A stretch of 64,000 bases of DNA from Paraburkholderia dinghuensis (GTDB lineage Bacteria; Pseudomonadota; Gammaproteobacteria; Burkholderiales; Burkholderiaceae). How positions within the stretch are numbered: the first letter of the stretch is position 1; the number at the start of each line of letters is the position of its first letter. This document shows, piece by piece, positions 1 through 8,910 of the stretch. The notes under the pieces were generated by a model. The model worked only from the letters and a program-made list of their open reading frames with translations. It ran no database searches and was not told where the DNA came from. A program made the position numbers and the translations under genes. The stretch is from NCBI RefSeq assembly GCF_003837865.1, contig NZ_RQIS01000001.1, forward strand, positions 310,001-374,000, written 5' to 3'.

Positions 1-1
1 G

Positions 2-403
2 CCGCTCTCGGTGCTGGATCTGCTGGAGACCGGAGCATCCACGCACTCGTGGACGCTCGACGCCGCCATGCGTGAAATCGCTGCACGCGATCTCGGCGTG
101 ATCGTCATGCTCAATTGCGGCGATACCAAGGAACATCTGATCGACGTCTTCAAGGCGTTCGACCAGAAGGAGCGCGCAGAGGCGCTCGCGCGCCGTCCGG
201 TCGACTTCAAGACCTATGGCGTCGGCGCGCAGATTCTGCGCGAGCTCGGCGTGGGCCGCATGCAGGTGTTGTCGAAACCGCGCCGCCTCGGCAGCATGTC
301 GGGTTACGGGCTCGAAGTCACCGGCTTCGTGCCGATGCCCGGCAGCAGCACCGAAGCGCCCTGTCCGCCTGAAGGCGCCGATCGCAGCGCGGCGCGCGCC
401 TGA
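2..403 (+). CDS. ribBA: RibBA / DHBP synthase with GTP cyclohydrolase II-like domain, C-terminal part (5' truncated by window)
   Basis: The reading frame is open from the first complete codon (PLSVLDLLETG) to a stop at 401-403, so the N-terminal part lies outside the window. The visible 133 residues match the end of the GTP cyclohydrolase II-like domain of bifunctional RibBA proteins. The signature is the YGVGAQILRELGV stretch around residue 70, the region that in RibA contributes to binding the pyrimidine-ring product. The enzyme makes 3,4-dihydroxy-2-butanone 4-phosphate, one substrate of the lumazine synthase encoded 72 bases downstream. In many Burkholderia proteins the RibA half is thought to be inactive; that cannot be judged from this fragment. 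The last ~20 residues are low-complexity Pro/Ala/Arg. The pathway fit with ribH and ribF (39.8 kb) is strong. Confidence 0.9.
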   Translation, partial: PLSVLDLLETGASTHSWTLDAAMREIAARDLGVIVMLNCGDTKEHLIDVFKAFDQKERAEALARRPVDFKTYGVGAQILRELGVGRMQVLSKPRRLGSMSGYGLEVTGFVPMPGSSTEAPCPPEGADRSAARA

Positions 404-475
404 CCGGCAACCACCGGGCAACCGCCACGCGCCCTCCTACTCGTCACCACGCTTAACCGAACCTACGGACACCAC

Positions 476-994
476 ATGGAAATCGGACAATACCAACCGA
501 ACCTCGATGGCGACGGACTGCGCATCGGCATCGTCCAGTCGCGCTTTAACGAACCCGTCTGCAACGGCCTCGCGGACGCTTGCATCGAAGAACTCGAACG
601 CCTCGGCGTGACGGGCGAAGATGTGCTGCTCGTCACTGTGCCCGGCGCGCTGGAAATCCCGCTCGCGCTGCAAAAGCTCGCGGAAAGCGGCCAGTTCGAC
701 GCACTGATCGCGCTCGGCGCGGTCGTGCGCGGCGAGACCTATCACTTCGAACTCGTCTCGAACGAGAGCGGCGCGGGCATCTCGCGCATCGCGCTCGACT
801 TCGGCGTGCCGGTCGCAAACGCCGTGCTGACGACCGAAAACGAGGAGCAGGCGGTCGCGCGCATGACCGAGAAGGGTCGTGATGCGGCGCGCGTCTCGGT
901 CGAGATGGCGAACCTCACGGTAGCGCTCGAGCAACTCGACGGCGGCGACGACGACGAGGACGAAGACGAGGAAGACGAAGAGGAACGCCAATGA
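476..994 (+). CDS. ribH: 6,7-dimethyl-8-ribityllumazine synthase
   Basis: Penultimate enzyme of riboflavin synthesis, condensing 5-amino-6-ribitylamino-uracil with 3,4-dihydroxy-2-butanone 4-phosphate to give lumazine. Family landmarks are visible: an N-terminal IGIVQSRFN strand (about residues 19-27), [12 protein letters not shown] (about 60-71), [19 protein letters not shown] (about 88-106), the last containing the catalytic His of the family, and an ITLED-like region replaced here by TTENEEQA. The 172 residues exceed the usual ~155 because the last ~18 are almost purely Asp/Glu ([15 protein letters not shown]). The stop overlaps the nusB start by four bases (ATGA), the classic ribH-nusB coupling. 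Cytosolic. The acidic tail is discussed as a finding. Confidence 0.97.
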   Translation: MEIGQYQPNLDGDGLRIGIVQSRFNEPVCNGLADACIEELERLGVTGEDVLLVTVPGALEIPLALQKLAESGQFDALIALGAVVRGETYHFELVSNESGAGISRIALDFGVPVANAVLTTENEEQAVARMTEKGRDAARVSVEMANLTVALEQLDGGDDDEDEDEEDEEERQ

Positions 995-1425
995 AGAGCG
1001 CGCGTCGCCGCTCCCGCGAACTGGCCACGCAGGGGTTGTATCAGTGGCTGCTGTCGGGTGTGCCCGCCGGTGAAATCGATGCGCAGCTGCGCGGTTCGCA
1101 GGGCTATGACAAGGCCGATCACGAGCATCTGGACGCCATCCTGCACGGCGTGATCCGCGAAGCGGACACGCTGTCGGCCGCCATCGCACCGTGCCTCGAC
1201 CGCCCGATCGAACAGCTCTCGCCCGTCGAACGTGCCGTGCTGCTCGTCGCGACTTACGAGCTGACGCATCACGTCGACATCCCGTACCGCGTCGTGATCA
1301 ACGAAGCGGTCGAGCTGGCGAAGACGTTCGGCGGCTCGGACGGCTACAAGTACGTCAATGGCGTGCTCGACAAACTGTCGGTGCAGTTGCGCGCCACGGA
1401 AACCCAGGCCGCACGCAGATCGTGA
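991..1425 (+). CDS. nusB: transcription antitermination factor NusB
   Basis: All-helical RNA-binding protein that, with NusE (ribosomal protein S10), binds boxA RNA in rRNA leaders and prevents premature termination of rRNA transcription. Length (144 residues) is normal. Family features are an Arg-rich N-terminus ([18 protein letters not shown]), the [15 protein letters not shown] helix around residues 72-86 and [27 protein letters not shown] at about 95-121. The start codon overlaps the ribH stop (ATGA), with AGAGGAA inside ribH acting as ribosome-binding site, so the two are translationally coupled. The conserved ribH-nusB order makes the call secure. Confidence 0.97.
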   Translation: MKSARRRSRELATQGLYQWLLSGVPAGEIDAQLRGSQGYDKADHEHLDAILHGVIREADTLSAAIAPCLDRPIEQLSPVERAVLLVATYELTHHVDIPYRVVINEAVELAKTFGGSDGYKYVNGVLDKLSVQLRATETQAARRS

Positions 1426-1482
1426 AGCAGGAGGCTGCGGAGCGTGCCGCGTGCGCGCCGTCCGCACCTTGTCGTTGTTTGA

Positions 1483-1502
1483 GGGTCCGCGCCCGCGGAC
1501 CC
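1483..1502. other. perfect GC hairpin after nusB
   Basis: GGGTCCGCG and its exact complement are separated by two bases, 57 bases after the nusB stop and 38 before the next gene. No T-run follows on either strand, so it is not a canonical intrinsic terminator. It may stabilise the 3' end of the ribH-nusB message or cause pausing. Confidence 0.4.
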
Positions 1503-1540
1503 GCCGGCACAGCCGGTGAGCAAGAACTGGAATCCCCCGC

Positions 1541-2734
1541 ATGAATACCGTTGCCGAACCGCTCCTGCGGCTTGCCGCGCGCGTTGACGCGATCCAGCCG
1601 TTCTACGTCATGGAACTGGCGAAAGAAGCGGCGAAACTCGAACGCGCCGGACGCGACATCATCCACATGGGCATCGGCGAGCCGGACTTCACGGCCCCCG
1701 GACCCGTTGTCGAGGCGGCCGCAGCAGCGCTACGCCGCGGCGTCACCCAGTACACGAGCGCGCTCGGCATCCACCAGCTTCGCGAGGCGATCGCCGCGCA
1801 TTATCAGCACGCGTATGGACTGACGATCGATCCGGCGCGCGTGGTGGTCACGGCGGGCGCCTCGGCGGCGCTGCTGCTCGCGTGCACGGCGCTCGTCGAT
1901 CGCGACGACGAAGTGCTCATGCCCGATCCGTGCTACCCATGCAACCGCCACTTCGTGACCGCGGCTGAAGGCAAGCCCGTGCTCGTGCCGAGCGGCCCGG
2001 AAGCGCGCTTCCAGCTGACTGCCGCCGACGTCGAGCGCCTCTGGACGCCCCAGACGCGCGGTGTGTTGCTCGCATCGCCGTCGAATCCAACGGGTACCTC
2101 GATCGAACCCGACGAACTGCATCGCATCGTGCGGACCGTGCGCGCGCGCGGCGGGTTCACGATCGTCGACGAGATCTACCAGGGCCTGAGCTATGACACG
2201 CCGCCGGTCTCGGCACTATCGTTCGGCGACGATGTCGTGACCGTCAACAGTTTCTCGAAGTACTTCAACATGACGGGCTGGCGTCTGGGCTGGCTGGTGG
2301 TGCCGCCCGCACTGGTCGGCGCGTTCGAAAAGCTGGCGCAAAACCTGTTCATCTGCGCGTCGGCGCTTGCGCAACACGCGGCGCTCGCGTGCTTCGAGAA
2401 GGACACGCTGGCGATCTACGAGTCACGCCGCCTCGAATTCAAGCGGCGCCGTGACTTCATTGCCCCCGCTCTCGAATCGCTGGGGTTTTCCGTGCCGGTG
2501 ATGCCCGATGGCGCGTTCTATGTCTATGCCGATTGCACCCACGTGGCGCACCCGGCTGCAGGCGACAGTGACGCCCTGACCCGCGCCATGCTTCACGACG
2601 CAGGTACCGTGATGGTGCCGGGCATGGATTTCGGCGAGAGCGCGCCGCATCAGTACGTGCGGCTTTCGTATGCGACCGCATACGAGCGGCTCGAAGAAGC
2701 CGTGGATCGGTTGCGCAAGTTGTTCAACCGCTGA
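1541..2734 (+). CDS. class I/II PLP-dependent aminotransferase
   Basis: Fold-type I aminotransferase of 397 residues, the size of the AspC/AlaA/YfdZ-like group. Visible motifs are IHMGIGEPDF near residue 41 (substrate-binding N-terminal segment), a GASAALLLA cofactor-phosphate region around 106-114, SPSNPTG near 178-184, IVDEIYQ near 208 and the PLP-lysine motif NSFSKYFNMTGWRLGW around 236-251, with Lys about position 240 forming the internal aldimine. A C-terminal Arg (YVRLSYA, about 371) would bind the substrate carboxylate. The exact amino donor cannot be read from sequence; related Burkholderia proteins are annotated simply as pyridoxal phosphate-dependent aminotransferases. A strong bidirectional terminator follows. 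Start chosen at the only well-placed ATG before the conserved N-terminus. Confidence 0.9.
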   Translation: MNTVAEPLLRLAARVDAIQPFYVMELAKEAAKLERAGRDIIHMGIGEPDFTAPGPVVEAAAAALRRGVTQYTSALGIHQLREAIAAHYQHAYGLTIDPARVVVTAGASAALLLACTALVDRDDEVLMPDPCYPCNRHFVTAAEGKPVLVPSGPEARFQLTAADVERLWTPQTRGVLLASPSNPTGTSIEPDELHRIVRTVRARGGFTIVDEIYQGLSYDTPPVSALSFGDDVVTVNSFSKYFNMTGWRLGWLVVPPALVGAFEKLAQNLFICASALAQHAALACFEKDTLAIYESRRLEFKRRRDFIAPALESLGFSVPVMPDGAFYVYADCTHVAHPAAGDSDALTRAMLHDAGTVMVPGMDFGESAPHQYVRLSYATAYERLEEAVDRLRKLFNR

Positions 2735-2767
2735 CCGTAGCGTCGCGCCGATCGCGCGGACAAACGA

Positions 2768-2794
2768 AAAAGGCACCCGAGGGTGCCTTTTTTG
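2768..2794. terminator. bidirectional intrinsic terminator
   Basis: AAAAAAGGCACCC-gag-GGGTGCCTTTTTT: a short GC stem flanked by A-run and T-run, placed between convergent genes (aminotransferase and lytic transglycosylase), so it can serve both strands. Confidence 0.9.
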
Positions 2795-2843
2795 CTGGGT
2801 CCAGCAGACGCCAGATCCGCTACGCAATCACATCGACTGCTAC

Positions 2844-3980
2844 CTACGCCCCAAATTCAGACGACGAAGCGTGCTTCTGCGCAGTCGCGCTGGCGTCGTC
2901 CTGCTCCGGGACCTCCTTGACCGGCGTAACGCCCGTCTTCCCGTCGAGCGTCACCTCCACCCGCTTGTTGCTGGCCACCTTCTGCGTCGCCGGCGCGCTG
3001 ACCGTCGCAGTGCCGGGTGCCTGCGGCGCGTTGATCGGCACATTGCGGCCGCGGGAGACGTCGCGAAGACGCAAACGCTCGGCCATCACCTTGGCGCCAT
3101 AGCCGCCGTCGTCCTGCGACGTCGAACCGACGTAGAGCCGCAAACCACCCGGAACCGACCCGCCGCGCGCGATGCAATCCTTCAGCACGAGCGCGCCGAC
3201 CTTGATGTTCGCGAGCGGATCGAGCGCCGCGCTCTGTCCGCCGAAGTACTGGAACTTGTCGGAATGGACCTTCGACATGACCTGCATCAGGCCCTGCGCG
3301 CCGACGCCACTCTCGGCGTACGGATTGAAGCCCGACTCGATCGCCATCACTGCGAGCAGCAGAAGAGGATCGAGCCCCACTTCACGGCCGGTATCGAACG
3401 ACGCCTTCACGAGTTCGCCGACCGGGCCCTGCGCCACGTGATAGCGGCGTGCAAGGTAGTTCGCGACAAGCATCTGTTCACGCAGGGAAACGAAGATGCG
3501 GTCGTCACGGGCATCGGGCGTGATGCGCTGCGACGGAATCATGCGGGCGAGCGCACCGACGCTCGGGAGCGAATGCGGGTCGAGACCGTTGAGCGTGACG
3601 GCATCGAGCGGGGTCATACTGACGGCGGTCGGTGCGTTGCCAGCCGTGCTGGCGTCGGAACTGTACGCGACCGGCAGCGACGAACCGTCGTTGGCATTGT
3701 CGTCAGTGACCGCTCCCGGCGGCGCGAACGACGGCAGCGGATTGCCTTGAAGCAGACGCGCCGGGCCTGCCTGCACGGCGGCCGACACGAAGGGCATGAG
3801 GCGTGCAGCAAGCGTACCGCGCCACGTCGGCTGCATCCACAGAGCAATCGCGAGCAGAACGGCACAGCCGCCAACGATGCTGAACAAGTGATGACTCAGG
3901 CGGGTGCCGCGCCGCAGCAGCGCGCGGAGGCCTGGAGCTACACGCTCATCGGCACGCCACCACGATAACCAGGTATTCAT
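2844..3980 (-). CDS. membrane-anchored lytic transglycosylase (SLT domain)
   Basis: Peptidoglycan lytic transglycosylase. From the chosen ATG at 3980 (GGGAGA eight bases upstream; longer ATG starts lack a ribosome-binding site) the protein has 378 residues. It carries a basic N-terminus, one transmembrane helix (about residues 30-48, IVGGCAVLLAIAL), a low-complexity Ser/Ala/Pro linker, then the goose-lysozyme-like SLT domain. The domain's catalytic Glu lies in AVMAIESGFNPYAES (about residue 215), followed by GAQGLMQVM. The short C-terminal tail has a VEVTLDGK stretch. It would act in the periplasm, anchored to the inner membrane, cutting the MurNAc-GlcNAc bond with 1,6-anhydro product formation. 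The gene stands alone, convergent with the aminotransferase and divergent from ubiD. Confidence 0.88.
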   Translation of the reverse strand: MNTWLSWWRADERVAPGLRALLRRGTRLSHHLFSIVGGCAVLLAIALWMQPTWRGTLAARLMPFVSAAVQAGPARLLQGNPLPSFAPPGAVTDDNANDGSSLPVAYSSDASTAGNAPTAVSMTPLDAVTLNGLDPHSLPSVGALARMIPSQRITPDARDDRIFVSLREQMLVANYLARRYHVAQGPVGELVKASFDTGREVGLDPLLLLAVMAIESGFNPYAESGVGAQGLMQVMSKVHSDKFQYFGGQSAALDPLANIKVGALVLKDCIARGGSVPGGLRLYVGSTSQDDGGYGAKVMAERLRLRDVSRGRNVPINAPQAPGTATVSAPATQKVASNKRVEVTLDGKTGVTPVKEVPEQDDASATAQKHASSSEFGA

Positions 3981-4565
3981 CGACAGATCTCCCATGTTGC
4001 ATGATCCGGCAGGGGGGCACATGGCCATCAGCCCATTGCAGGATCAAGACACCGCGCGCCCTGGCTGGTGCGGCAGCGGCATCGGGAAACGGCGCGTGCG
4101 CCGTGAATGGAACTCCTGTACTACTCGGTGCGCGCCAGGGGCGCGCGCGGAAGTTCTCACGCGAACAGCCAGCGCGAAGAAGCGCTGACGAAGACTACAT
4201 ATCTAGACCGTGTGAAGCCGTGCAGGGAATCGGCTCGACGGCGACGCGTTGCGTCTGAAGGACCGGGACGGTGGCTAAAAATTGCAAGCCCTGCAACCAG
4301 TGTGGCTGGATTCTAGCAGCGTTTTATAGATCGTCAATACTATAGAACGCACAATGCATAACCAAAAGTAATGATAAACAGCGTTCAGCAGGATGAGACC
4401 CGCGCGCCATGCGCGTTTGCGGCCCATTACGCATCGTGCCCCGCAGCGTGTGCCAGCCAACACAGGTAAAATCGACAACTGCATAACCGCCCCTGCCTGC
4501 CCTTTCGCGGGCTGCGGCCCCACCACCTGCCGCCGTGCGCGGCCCCGGCCAGTCAACCGCTCCCG
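3981..4565. other. 585-base divergent intergenic region
   Basis: Between the divergently transcribed lytic transglycosylase and ubiD. No convincing gene is seen: short ORFs on both strands lack recognisable similarity. The stretch 4300-4390 is clearly AT-richer than the surroundings and holds an 11-bp inverted repeat (listed separately), so regulatory sequence for one or both neighbours is the likeliest content. Confidence 0.5.
4319..4350. promoter_or_regulatory. 11-bp inverted repeat (operator-like dyad)
   Basis: GCGTTTTATAG and CTATAGAACGC are complementary at 10 of 11 positions around a 10-base centre, in the AT-rich part of the lytic transglycosylase/ubiD divergent region. There is no T-run, so a protein-binding site is more likely than a terminator. 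The regulator is unknown. Confidence 0.4.
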
Positions 4566-6134
4566 ATGAAATACAAAGACCTGCGCGACTTCGTCGATCG
4601 ACTCGAGACGCTCGGCGAATTGCGCCGCGTGCCGCAAGCCGTCTCCCCGGTTCTCGAAATGACCGAACTGTGTGACCGCGTGCTCCGCGCGGGCGGCCCA
4701 GCGCTCCTGTTCGAGAACCGCGCGACCCATGCGTTCCCGGTGCTCGGCAATCTCTTCGGCACGCCACGCCGCGTCGCGCTTGGCATGGGTATCGATGCGC
4801 CCGGCAGCGTGGGCGACGGCGCCGCGCTCGAGTCTTTACGCGACGTCGGGCAACTGCTTTCGACGCTCAAGGAACCCGAACCGCCGCGCGGGCTGAAGGA
4901 CGCCGGCAAGCTGTTTACGCTCGCCAAGGCCGTCTGGGATATGGCGCCGAAGACGGTCAGTTCGCCCCCTTGCCAGGAAATCGTCTGGGAAGGTCAGGAC
5001 GTCGATCTCGCGAAGCTCCCGATTCAGACCTGCTGGCCCGGCGACGCCGGCCCGCTCGTTACGTGGGGCCTCACGGTCACTCGCGGGCCGAACAAGACCC
5101 GTCAGAACCTCGGCATCTACCGCCAGCAACTGATAGGCCGCAACAAGCTGATCATGCGCTGGCTCGCCCACCGCGGCGGCGCGCTCGACTTCCGCGAGTT
5201 CGCGCTGAAGAACCCCGGCAAACCGTACCCCGTCGCCGTGGTCCTCGGGGCCGATCCCGCGACGATCCTCGGCGCCGTGACGCCCGTGCCCGACACGCTC
5301 TCCGAATACCAGTTCGCCGGCCTCCTGCGCGGCGGACGCACCGAGCTCGCGAAGTGCCTGACGCCGGGCGTCGATACGCTCCAGGTGCCCGCCCGCGCGG
5401 AAATCGTCCTCGAAGGCTTCATTTATCCGCAGACCGGCGAACCGGTGGCAGCGCCGGCAGGCGCACCGCCGCGCCCGTCGAAGGGCGCGAGCGCGAGCTA
5501 CGAGCATGCGCTCGAAGGCCCGTACGGCGACCACACCGGCTATTACAACGAACAGGAGTGGTTCCCCGTCTTCACGGTCGAGCGCATCACGATGCGCCGC
5601 GACGCGATCTATCACTCCACGTACACCGGCAAACCGCCCGACGAGCCCGCCGTGCTCGGCGTCGCGCTCAACGAAGTGTTCGTGCCACTGCTGCAAAAGC
5701 AGTTTCCCGAGATCACCGACTTCTATCTGCCGCCCGAGGGCTGCAGCTATCGCATGGCGATCGTGCAGATGAAGAAGAGCTATCCCGGGCACGCGAAACG
5801 CGTGATGTTCGGCGTCTGGAGCTTCCTGCGGCAATTCATGTATACAAAGTTCATTGTTGTGGTCGACGATGACGTGAATATCCGCGACTGGAAGGAAGTG
5901 ATCTGGGCGATAACGACGCGCATCGACCCCGCGCGCGACACCGTCCTCGTCGAGAACACGCCGATCGACTATCTCGACTTCGCCTCTCCGGTGGCGGGGC
6001 TCGGCTCGAAAATGGGGCTCGACGCGACCAACAAGTGGCCCGGCGAGACCACGCGCGAATGGGGCCGGGCGATCGAAATGGATGCCGGCGTGAAGGCGCG
6101 CATCGACCGGCTGTACGACGAACTCGGGCTCTGA
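4566..6134 (+). CDS. ubiD: UbiD, 3-octaprenyl-4-hydroxybenzoate decarboxylase
   Basis: Prenylated-FMN dependent decarboxylase of the ubiquinone pathway, removing the carboxylate of 3-polyprenyl-4-hydroxybenzoate; it needs the cofactor made by UbiX. Recognisable blocks are [14 protein letters not shown] at the N-terminus, [13 protein letters not shown] (about 155-167), [23 protein letters not shown] (about 179-201), [14 protein letters not shown] (about 316-329), [17 protein letters not shown] (about 431-447) and a C-terminal [10 protein letters not shown] segment. At 522 residues it is longer than the ~495 of E. coli UbiD. The extra ~25 residues are a Pro/Ala-rich insertion (around 295-315) between the YPQTGE and EGPYGD blocks. 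Start at the ATG just before MKYKDL. Cytosolic or membrane-associated within the Ubi complex. Confidence 0.96.
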   Translation: MKYKDLRDFVDRLETLGELRRVPQAVSPVLEMTELCDRVLRAGGPALLFENRATHAFPVLGNLFGTPRRVALGMGIDAPGSVGDGAALESLRDVGQLLSTLKEPEPPRGLKDAGKLFTLAKAVWDMAPKTVSSPPCQEIVWEGQDVDLAKLPIQTCWPGDAGPLVTWGLTVTRGPNKTRQNLGIYRQQLIGRNKLIMRWLAHRGGALDFREFALKNPGKPYPVAVVLGADPATILGAVTPVPDTLSEYQFAGLLRGGRTELAKCLTPGVDTLQVPARAEIVLEGFIYPQTGEPVAAPAGAPPRPSKGASASYEHALEGPYGDHTGYYNEQEWFPVFTVERITMRRDAIYHSTYTGKPPDEPAVLGVALNEVFVPLLQKQFPEITDFYLPPEGCSYRMAIVQMKKSYPGHAKRVMFGVWSFLRQFMYTKFIVVVDDDVNIRDWKEVIWAITTRIDPARDTVLVENTPIDYLDFASPVAGLGSKMGLDATNKWPGETTREWGRAIEMDAGVKARIDRLYDELGL

Positions 6135-6245
6135 GGCGCGGCGCGTCCCGGGGCCACGTCGAAACGCGACGCGCATTGGGCGCGGCGCGTTTCGACAGGC
6201 GATGCGGCGACTGCCGCATCGCCCACGCACCCTGGAGGCATGAAG

Positions 6246-7718
6246 ATGATCTTGTCCGCAATGGAGCGTCTCACGCAGCTTAAGGACCCCGCCCTCTTCA
6301 AGACGCGCGCCTACATCGACGGTGAATGGAGCGGCAGCCCGACGGACTTCGCCGTGCTCGACCCCGCCGACAACGCCCAGATTGCACGCGTGCCGGACTT
6401 CGGCGCGGATGAAGCGCGGCGCGCAATCGCTGCTGCGAACGCAGCCCTGCCCGCATGGCGCGCGAAAACCGGCAAGGCGCGCGCGGCCATACTGCGCCGC
6501 TGGTTCGACCTCGTGACCGAACACGCCGACGACCTCGCCGCAATCATGACCGCGGAGCAAGGCAAGCCGCTTGCCGAAGCGCGCGGTGAAGTCAGCTACG
6601 GGGCATCGTTTCTGGAATGGTTCGCCGAGGAAGCGAAGCGCGTGAACGGCGACGTCCTCGCGAGTCCGGCCGCCGATAAAAAGTTAGTTGTCCTGAAGCA
6701 GCCGATTGGCGTCTGCGCGTCGATCACGCCGTGGAATTTCCCGATCGCGATGATCACGCGCAAGGTCGCGCCCGCGATCGCGGCGGGCTGCACGATCGTC
6801 GTGAAGCCCGCCGAGCAGACGCCGCTTTGCGCGCTCGCGCTAGCCGAACTCGCGCAGCGCGCGGGCGTGCCGCGCGGCGTGTTCAACGTCGTGACCGCCG
6901 ACGCGGCGAATTCGATCGAAATCGGCAAGGTGCTCTGTGAGAGCGATCTCGTGCGCCATCTGTCGTTCACCGGATCGACGCCGGTCGGCCGCATCCTGAT
7001 GCGGCAATGCGCACCGACGGTCAAGAAGATCGCACTCGAACTCGGCGGCCACGCGCCGTTCATCGTTTTCGACGACGCTGATCTCGACGCGGCCGTCGAA
7101 GGCGCGGTGATTTCGAAGTATCGCAACGCGGGCCAGACCTGCGTCTGTACGAACCGCTTCTACGTGCAGGACACGATCTACGAGGCATTCGTCGAAAAAC
7201 TCGCGGCGGAGACGCGCAAGATCCGCGTCGGCAATGGCTTCGAGGCGGGCGTGACGCAGGGCCCGCTGATCGACGACGCAGCGGTCGAAAAAGTCACGCA
7301 GCATATCGGCGATGCGACCGCGAAAGGCGCGACGCTCGTCACCGGCGGCAAGGTACGCGAGGGGCGCTACGTCGAGCCGACCGTGCTCGCGAATGTCACG
7401 CGCGAGATGCTGATCGCGCGCGAAGAGACGTTCGGCCCGGTCGCCGCCGTGTTCCGGTTCAGCGACGAAGATGAGGCGATTCAACTCGCCAACGACACCG
7501 AATTCGGTCTCGCGTCGTACTTCTACAGCCGCGACATCGGTCGCGTGTGGCGCGTGGCCGAGGCACTGGAGTACGGCATGGTCGGCATCAACACCGGACT
7601 CATCTCGAACGAGGTCGGACCGTTCGGCGGCGTCAAGCAATCGGGGCTCGGGCGCGAGGGCTCGAAATACGGCATCGACGAATATGTCGAGTTGAAGTAT
7701 CTGTGTATGGGCGTTTAA
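6246..7718 (+). CDS. gabD: NAD(P)-dependent succinate-semialdehyde dehydrogenase
   Basis: Aldehyde dehydrogenase superfamily enzyme oxidising succinate semialdehyde (from GABA) to succinate. Motifs are ITPWNFPIAMITRK (Rossmann/cofactor region, about 155-168), FTGSTPVGR (about 241-249), LELGGHAPFIVFDDAD with the general-base Glu (about 264), and NAGQTCVCTNRFYV with the catalytic Cys (about 298). The C-terminal FGGVKQSGLGREGSKYGIDEYVE block is typical of GabD rather than of betaine or phenylacetaldehyde dehydrogenases. ATG 6246 is preferred over 6240 because GGAGG at 6234-6238 leaves seven bases to 6246 but only one to 6240. Length (490 residues) is normal. A 105-base spacer separates it from ubiD. 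Glutarate semialdehyde is a possible alternative substrate. Confidence 0.93.
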   Translation: MILSAMERLTQLKDPALFKTRAYIDGEWSGSPTDFAVLDPADNAQIARVPDFGADEARRAIAAANAALPAWRAKTGKARAAILRRWFDLVTEHADDLAAIMTAEQGKPLAEARGEVSYGASFLEWFAEEAKRVNGDVLASPAADKKLVVLKQPIGVCASITPWNFPIAMITRKVAPAIAAGCTIVVKPAEQTPLCALALAELAQRAGVPRGVFNVVTADAANSIEIGKVLCESDLVRHLSFTGSTPVGRILMRQCAPTVKKIALELGGHAPFIVFDDADLDAAVEGAVISKYRNAGQTCVCTNRFYVQDTIYEAFVEKLAAETRKIRVGNGFEAGVTQGPLIDDAAVEKVTQHIGDATAKGATLVTGGKVREGRYVEPTVLANVTREMLIAREETFGPVAAVFRFSDEDEAIQLANDTEFGLASYFYSRDIGRVWRVAEALEYGMVGINTGLISNEVGPFGGVKQSGLGREGSKYGIDEYVELKYLCMGV

Positions 7719-7840
7719 ATTCCGAAAGCTCGCGATGGGCGCCGCTGTGACGGGATCGCGGCGCCTGCTTCTGGTATTGTGGGGGACACAACGAAATCCG
7801 GGCACGCCGCGTGTGCCCAAATAAACAAGAATCCGCTTCA

Positions 7841-8515
7841 ATGCCTCACGTTTCCCTGCTTTCCGACGGTTTTTTTCTCTCGCTCTCGCTCTGCCTCGAT
7901 ATTGGCCTCGTCAACGTCGCCATCATCTCGCTCACACTCTCACACGGCTTCAGGCCCGGCTTCTGGCTCGGCCTCGGCTCGTGTTTCGGCGATCTGATCT
8001 ATGCCGCCCTCGCGCTCGCGGGCATGGCGGCACTGCTGCAGTTCAACGCGGTACGCTGGATCGTGTGGATCGGCGGTGCCGCCATTCTGCTGATGCTCAC
8101 CTGGAAGATGGCGCGCGAAGCGCTCAATCCAGCGACCGCGCCGCCCGTCGAGGGTACGGCGGATCCGGTCTCGCCCAATCCCGATCCTTGGCGCAGCTTC
8201 GTGCGCGGTGTGTTACTCGCACTCTCATCGCCGAGCGCCATTCTCTGGTTTGCGGCCGTTGGCGGCGCGCTGATCGCGAAAACGGGAGCGACCACCGTAG
8301 GCGCGGCGGCTCTGTTTCTCTCGGGATTCTTTCTCGGGGGCCTGGGTTGGACGCTCTTTCTCTGCGGCCTCGCAAGCCACGGACGCAAACGCGCCGGCGC
8401 CGGCTTGCTGCGCACGTGCCATGTGCTTTCGGCGCTCCTGTTCGCGTACTTCTCGTATAGCGTGATCGTCCACGGCTATCGCGATCTGATCCTCCAGGGT
8501 GCCGGTGCCACCTGA
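7841..8515 (+). CDS. LysE/RhtB family amino-acid exporter
   Basis: Small integral inner-membrane protein (224 residues from ATG 7841) with about six hydrophobic helices, matching the LysE/RhtB translocator family that exports amino acids by proton exchange. The first helix region (FFLSLSLCLDIGLVNVAI) and the following GFRPGFWLGLGSCFGDLIY correspond to the family's N-terminal signature (usually G-P-N then G-x(3)-G-x-G). The SPSAILWFAAVGGAL region near residue 130 matches the family's central NP-x-x-x-WF motif with Ser-Pro in place of Asn-Pro. Upstream in-frame ATG/GTG codons would add a short non-conserved extension. The substrate cannot be inferred. A GC hairpin follows and the next gene is convergent. 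Confidence 0.85.
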   Translation: MPHVSLLSDGFFLSLSLCLDIGLVNVAIISLTLSHGFRPGFWLGLGSCFGDLIYAALALAGMAALLQFNAVRWIVWIGGAAILLMLTWKMAREALNPATAPPVEGTADPVSPNPDPWRSFVRGVLLALSSPSAILWFAAVGGALIAKTGATTVGAAALFLSGFFLGGLGWTLFLCGLASHGRKRAGAGLLRTCHVLSALLFAYFSYSVIVHGYRDLILQGAGAT

Positions 8516-8555
8516 AACGCGCGAACCACACCATCACGCAACGCACAAAGGCAAA

Positions 8556-8590
8556 CGGCGCAACGCGGCAAAAGCCGGCGTTGCGCCGTG
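8556..8590. terminator. long GC hairpin between convergent genes
   Basis: ACGGCGCAACGC and GCGTTGCGCCGT form a 12-bp perfect stem, with inner complementarity GGC/GCC around AAAA, 40 bases after the exporter stop. There is no clear T-run, so it is a weak or atypical terminator shared by convergent genes. Confidence 0.5.
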
Positions 8591-8628
8591 ACACCCGAAA
8601 CGAGCAGGGCCAGGCCCTGCCCATTCAA

Positions 8629-8910
8629 TCAGTGGTGATACCAGCCGCGATGGTAGCCGCGGTAGTACGGATGACCCCAGTACGGATGCCCCCAGTATCC
8701 ACCCACCACGACGGCAGGCGGCGGCGCATACACAACCGCAGGCGGGGCATAGACGACGGGCGGAGGCGGCGCATACACAGGCGCATACACCGGAACCACG
8801 GGCGCAACCGGAATGCCGATACCGATGCCCACCGAAACATGCGCCTCCGCTGCACTGACGAGCCCCACACCCAGCACAGCGGCAACGACAAACGAAACGG
8901 TCTTCTTCAC
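8629..8910 (-). CDS. small exported Tyr/Pro/Gly-rich protein
   Basis: A 93-residue protein from GTG 8910, chosen because GGGAGAAGAG lies directly upstream. It has a typical signal peptide: KK, then TVSFVVAAVLGVGLV, with cleavage likely after AEA. The mature part is low complexity: a GIGIGIPVAPVVPV segment, four YAPP/YAPV repeats around residues 37-60, then an aromatic C-terminus with two YWGHP units and HRGWYHH. Proteins of this composition are common and unannotated in Burkholderia. The YAPP and His/Tyr-rich repeats suggest an envelope or surface location, perhaps metal binding, but no function is established. Repeats make exact homology uncertain; the signal peptide and ribosome-binding site make it a credible gene. 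Confidence 0.75.
   Translation of the reverse strand: MKKTVSFVVAAVLGVGLVSAAEAHVSVGIGIGIPVAPVVPVYAPVYAPPPPVVYAPPAVVYAPPPAVVVGGYWGHPYWGHPYYRGYHRGWYHH

Noticed and set aside
4836..6560. 574-codon minus-strand frame
   Set aside because: Antisense to ubiD and gabD; lacks a ribosome-binding site and any family motif.
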